Shown: positions 14,666-17,615 of the stretch, piece after piece
How the letters are laid out: every line of letters begins with the position of its first letter
How positions within the stretch are numbered: the stretch's first letter is position 1
Assembly (NCBI GenBank): GCA_028291305.1
Contig: JAQGII010000021.1
Coordinates: forward strand, 1-17,615
Reading direction: 5' to 3'
Length of the DNA: 17,615 nt
Origin: Caulobacteraceae bacterium
GTDB lineage: Bacteria; Pseudomonadota; Alphaproteobacteria; Caulobacterales; Caulobacteraceae
Made by a program: the position numbers and the translations under genes
The notes under the pieces: generated by a model
The model's database searches: none
The model's input: only the letters and a program-made list of their open reading frames with translations
What the model was told of the DNA's origin: nothing

Positions 14666-15943
14666 ATGCACGACATCAGGGCCATCCGCGACAATCCCGA
14701 AGCCTATGACCTGGGCTGGGCGGCGCGCGGCATGGCGGCCCAGACGCCGGCGATCCTGCAGCTCGACCGCGAGTTGCGCGCGGCGCAGACGGAGTTGCAA
14801 GAAACCCAAAGCCGCCGCAACGAGGCCTCCAAGCTGATCGGTCAGGCTAAGGCCCGCAAGGACGAAGCCGAGGCCCAAGCGCTGATGGTCGAGGTCGAGG
14901 CGCTGAAGGCCGCCCTCAACTACATATCGGCGCGGGAGAGCGTGCTCTCGGACGAGCTCAAGGCCGTGCTCGCCGCCCTGCCGAACATTCCCGCCCCCGA
15001 TGCGCCGCCGGGCGCCGACGAGCACGGCAACGTCGAGCAGCGCCGCTGGGGAACGGCCCGCGCCATCGTCGACCCCAAGGACCACGTGGCCCTCGGCGAA
15101 GGCCTGGGACTGATGGATTTCGAGGCCGCCGCCCGCACCTCGGGCGCGCGCTTCGTGTTCCTCAAGGGAGACCTGGCGCGACTGGAGCGGGCGCTGGGCG
15201 CCTTCATGCTCGACATCCAGACCCGCGAGCACGGCTACCTGGAAGTCTCGCCGCCGCTGCTGGTGCGCGACGAGGCGGCGTTCGGCACAGGCCAGTTGCC
15301 CAAGTTCGCCGACGACCTGTTCAAGACCACCGACGGCCGCTGGCTGATCCCCACCGCCGAGGTGTCCCTGACCAACATGGTGCTGGGCCAGATCCTCGAC
15401 GCGTCCGAGCTGCCGCTGCGCCTCACCGCCCTGACCCCCAGCTTCCGCTCCGAGGCCGGCGCCTCGGGCCGCGACACCCGCGGCATGATCCGCCAGCACC
15501 AGTTCTACAAGGTCGAGCTGGTGTCGATCACCGGCCCCGAGCAATCCGAGGCCGAGCACGAGCGCATGACCGGTTGCGCCGAGGCGGTGCTCAAGCGGCT
15601 GGATCTGCCGTTCCGCACCATGCTGCTGTGCGTCGGCGACATGGGCTTCTCGGCCCGCAAGACCTACGACCTGGAGGTGTGGATGCCGAGCCAGGGCGTC
15701 TACCGAGAGATCTCGTCCTGCTCCAACTGCGGCGATTTCCAGGCCCGGCGCATGGACGCCCGGTATCGAACGCCGGGCGAGAAGGGCACGCAACACCTGC
15801 ACACCCTGAACGGCTCGGGCCTGGCGGTCGGCCGCACCCTGGTGGCGGTGCTGGAGAACTATCAGGACGAGGGCGGCCGCATCGCCGTCCCAACGGCGCT
15901 GCAACCCTATATGGGCGGCCAGACCCACATCGGCGGCGCCTGA
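14666..15943 (+). CDS. serS: Seryl-tRNA synthetase
   Basis: This 425-residue class II aminoacyl-tRNA synthetase is of normal length. The N-terminal long coiled-coil arm (about 25-100, rich in E, A, K and R) contacts the tRNA-Ser variable arm. Motif 2 is F260-R261[12 protein letters not shown], followed by [22 protein letters not shown] is the serine-pocket region. Motif 3 is G-L-A-V-G-R-T-L with G389-R390. It charges tRNA-Ser, and tRNA-Sec where present, in the cytoplasm. The start ATG 14666 fits the conserved N-terminus [10 protein letters not shown] but has only a weak ribosome site. The stop TGA shares a base with the surE ATG (TGATG), indicating re-initiation. Confidence 0.97.
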   Translation: MHDIRAIRDNPEAYDLGWAARGMAAQTPAILQLDRELRAAQTELQETQSRRNEASKLIGQAKARKDEAEAQALMVEVEALKAALNYISARESVLSDELKAVLAALPNIPAPDAPPGADEHGNVEQRRWGTARAIVDPKDHVALGEGLGLMDFEAAARTSGARFVFLKGDLARLERALGAFMLDIQTREHGYLEVSPPLLVRDEAAFGTGQLPKFADDLFKTTDGRWLIPTAEVSLTNMVLGQILDASELPLRLTALTPSFRSEAGASGRDTRGMIRQHQFYKVELVSITGPEQSEAEHERMTGCAEAVLKRLDLPFRTMLLCVGDMGFSARKTYDLEVWMPSQGVYREISSCSNCGDFQARRMDARYRTPGEKGTQHLHTLNGSGLAVGRTLVAVLENYQDEGGRIAVPTALQPYMGGQTHIGGA

Positions 15944-16725
15944 TGCGCATCCTGGTCACCAACGACGACGGCATCCACGCCGAGGGCCTCGCCGCCCTGG
16001 AGCGGATCGCGGCGCACCTGTCGGACGACGTCTGGGTGGTGGCGCCGGAGGTGGAGCAGTCGGGCGCCAGCCGCGCGCTGACCCTGACCACGCCGCTGCG
16101 CGTGCGCCGCCTGGCGCCCAAGCGCTTCGCCGTGCTGGGCACGCCCACCGACTGCGTGCTGTTGGCCATCCAGGACCTGATCGAGGGCGGGCCGCCGGAC
16201 CTGGTGCTGTCGGGCGTCAACCGCGGCCAGAACCTCGGCGAGGACGTCACCGTGTCGGGCACGGTCGCCGGGGCGATGCAGGGCATGGCGCTGGGGGTGC
16301 CGGGCATTGCGCTGAGCCAGGCCCTGGCGCGCTATCACGACGACGAGCAGGCGCTGTACCACACCGCCGAGACCTTCGCCCCGGGCATCATCCGCAAGCT
16401 GCTCAAGACCGGCTGGCCCGAGGGGGTTATCATCAACATCAACTTCCCGGACCTGGAGCCCGAACAGGTGACCACCGTCGAGGTCTGCGCCCAGGGCATC
16501 CGCGACGTGCACAACGGCCACGCCGAACGGCGCACGGACCTGCGCGGGCGCCACTACTATTGGATGGGCTGGCGCGGCCTGCCGGACACTTCTCCGGAAG
16601 GCACCGATCTTTACGCCGTGCGCCACGGCCGCATTTCGGTTACGCCGCTGCATATCGATCTGACCCACCGTCCGACCCTGCATTCCCTCAAGGGCGTGCT
16701 GGGCGGGCCGCCACCCAAGTCTTGA
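15943..16725 (+). CDS. surE: 5'/3'-nucleotidase SurE
   Basis: This encodes 260 residues. The SurE metal site N-D-D-G (7-10) follows M-R-I-L-V-T. The second part of the active site is S-G-A-S-R-A-L-T, and [21 protein letters not shown] is the core signature. The family hydrolyses nucleoside monophosphates and is tied to stationary-phase survival, often in the same operon as pcm, as here. The ATG overlaps the serS stop (TGATG). The C-terminal half ends with the usual dimerisation hairpin region. The only ambiguity is at the 3' end, where the TGA stop overlaps a TTG that could be an earlier start for pcm. Confidence 0.96.
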   Translation: MRILVTNDDGIHAEGLAALERIAAHLSDDVWVVAPEVEQSGASRALTLTTPLRVRRLAPKRFAVLGTPTDCVLLAIQDLIEGGPPDLVLSGVNRGQNLGEDVTVSGTVAGAMQGMALGVPGIALSQALARYHDDEQALYHTAETFAPGIIRKLLKTGWPEGVIININFPDLEPEQVTTVEVCAQGIRDVHNGHAERRTDLRGRHYYWMGWRGLPDTSPEGTDLYAVRHGRISVTPLHIDLTHRPTLHSLKGVLGGPPPKS

Positions 16726-16736
16726 AGACGGACCCG

Positions 16737-17393
16737 ATGCCCGAGGAGAAGGACACGGCGGAAACCCGGTTGGCGCGGCTGGTGCTCGGCCTGCGCTCGC
16801 AGGGCGTGACCGATCCCCTGGTGCTGTCGGCCATCGAGAAGACCCCCCGCGACCTGTTCGTGCCCGAGCTGTTCCAGGAGCGGTCCTGGGAGGACTCGGC
16901 CCTGCCGATCGCCTGCGGCCAGACCATCAGCCAGCCGTTCATCGTCGGCCTGATGACCCAGGCCCTGGCCGTGGAGCCCCGCTCGCGCGTGCTGGAGATC
17001 GGCACCGGCTCCGGCTACCAGACCGCCGTGCTCTCGCGCCTGGCCCGGTTCGTCTACAGCGTGGAGCGCTACCGCACCCTGCTGGCCGAGGCCGAGGCGC
17101 GGCTGAAGCAGCTCGACCTCACCAACGTGTTCACCCGTTTCGGCGACGGCGGGGAGGGTTGGCCGGAACAGGCGCCTTTTGACCGCATTTTGGTCACGGC
17201 GGCGGCGCCGGGCGAGCCCAAGGCTCTGCTTTCGCAGTTGAAACCCAATGGCGTGCTGGTCGCGCCGGTGGGCAAGGGGCCGGTGCAGCAGCTTCAGCGG
17301 TATTCCGCCGACGGCAAGGGGGGCTTCAAGATCGAAACCCTCTGCGAGGTGAGATTCGTGCCCCTGCTGGACGGGGTGGCGCGAGAACTTTGA
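16737..17393 (+). CDS. pcm: Protein-L-isoaspartate O-methyltransferase
   Basis: This encodes 218 residues from ATG 16737. S-adenosylmethionine-binding motif I is V-L-E-I-G-T-G-S-G-Y (85-94) in a Rossmann-like methyltransferase. The family patterns C-G-Q-T-I-S-Q-P-F-I-V upstream and F-D-R-I-L-V-T-A-A-A downstream are both present. It methylates isoaspartyl residues in aged proteins to start their repair. It commonly sits after surE, supporting a shared role in stationary-phase maintenance. GAAGACGGA before the ATG is a modest ribosome site. A TTG at 16722, overlapping the surE stop, would add five residues and cannot be excluded. Confidence 0.95.
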   Translation: MPEEKDTAETRLARLVLGLRSQGVTDPLVLSAIEKTPRDLFVPELFQERSWEDSALPIACGQTISQPFIVGLMTQALAVEPRSRVLEIGTGSGYQTAVLSRLARFVYSVERYRTLLAEAEARLKQLDLTNVFTRFGDGGEGWPEQAPFDRILVTAAAPGEPKALLSQLKPNGVLVAPVGKGPVQQLQRYSADGKGGFKIETLCEVRFVPLLDGVAREL

Positions 17394-17484
17394 GGATTGG
17401 CGCGGGGGGCTGCGGGTTCGACACTCCCGCACGAGTCCCGGCGATTCTACCGGCCCGGTTGCGGGTCGGCTCAGTGGAGCGACG

Positions 17485-17615
17485 ATGAAATCTTTCAAGA
17501 CGGTGGCGGCCATCACGGTCCTGAGCGCGGCGCTGGGCGCCTGTGCGGTGGACCTGACTCCGCGGCCGCAGTACCCGGTCCGCGAACCGGCGGCGCCCGC
17601 CGCCGCCGCGCCCGC
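17485..17615 (+). CDS. Lipoprotein, N-terminal part (probable NlpD-like M23 peptidase by context)
   Basis: This gene runs off the right edge and only 43 codons are visible. It starts at ATG 17485 with GGAG at 17476-17479, five bases upstream. The N-terminus M-K-S-F-K-T, the hydrophobic A-A-I-T-V-L-S-A-A and the lipobox L-G-A-C-A form a clear lipoprotein signal peptide with the cysteine near residue 20. A Pro/Ala-rich stretch follows. In other alphaproteobacteria the gene after pcm is typically a LysM/M23 (NlpD-like) lipoprotein that activates or performs peptidoglycan cleavage. The visible part is compatible but carries neither domain, so that name rests on position alone. Confidence 0.7.
   Translation, partial: MKSFKTVAAITVLSAALGACAVDLTPRPQYPVREPAAPAAAAP

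Noticed and set aside
17411..17431. tRNA T-arm-like hairpin (TGCGGG, TTCGA, CCCGCA) between pcm and the lipoprotein gene
   Set aside because: The loop has nine bases instead of seven, and no matching acceptor, D or anticodon arm is found upstream. It could be a weak terminator or chance.

Overview
The window is GC-rich, densely coded DNA from an alphaproteobacterium. It is most likely a member of the Caulobacteraceae (Caulobacter or Phenylobacterium type). The gene order nagZ-scpA-scpB-tatA-tatB-tatC-serS-surE-pcm, followed by a lipoprotein gene, the HWE-type histidine kinase, the class II DAHP synthase and the interspersed palindromic repeats all fit that group. Twenty intact or window-truncated protein genes and one gene remnant can be supported. 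No tRNA, rRNA, CRISPR array, transposase or phage gene was seen.

Left part (1-5978), an accessory-looking segment. The 3' end of a class II DAHP synthase gene is followed by a palindromic hairpin and a MATE-family exporter gene. A composite palindromic repeat fills the whole gap between the exporter and a convergent minus-strand pair of conserved hypothetical genes (296 aa, then 127 aa). Divergent from the pair is a Gfo/Idh/MocA-type dehydrogenase. It overlaps the start of an AHSA1/SRPBCC-like gene that is cut off after about 34 codons by a second, partly deleted copy of the same repeat. About 240 bp of unexplained, less GC-rich DNA leads to an orphan soluble HWE histidine kinase with two PAS-like regions.

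Middle part (5994-7861), minus strand. erpA-like (Fe-S carrier), xthA (exonuclease III) and a membrane-anchored hypothetical protein with an acidic tail lie head to tail and may be co-transcribed. The last gene may also have its own sigma-73-type promoter.

Right part (7950-17615), plus strand. This is a conserved core block: dgt-like HD hydrolase, SPOR protein, nagZ, scpA, scpB, tatA, tatB, tatC, serS, surE, pcm and the start of a lipoprotein gene. Several neighbours overlap by 1 to 4 bases (nagZ/scpA, scpA/scpB, tatB/tatC, serS/surE), which suggests translational coupling. The jobs are nucleotide sanitation, septal and cell-wall turnover, chromosome condensation (ScpAB with SMC), folded-protein export (Tat), seryl-tRNA charging and stationary-phase repair (SurE, Pcm). 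argS, which from memory usually sits between dgt and the SPOR gene in relatives, is absent from that place.

I found no convincing new multi-gene system. The observations most worth a second look are the repeat-truncated AHSA1 gene, the repeat that supplies stop codons to both convergent neighbours, the missing argS, the hairpin over the dgt start codon, and the uncharacterised 296/127-aa gene pair.
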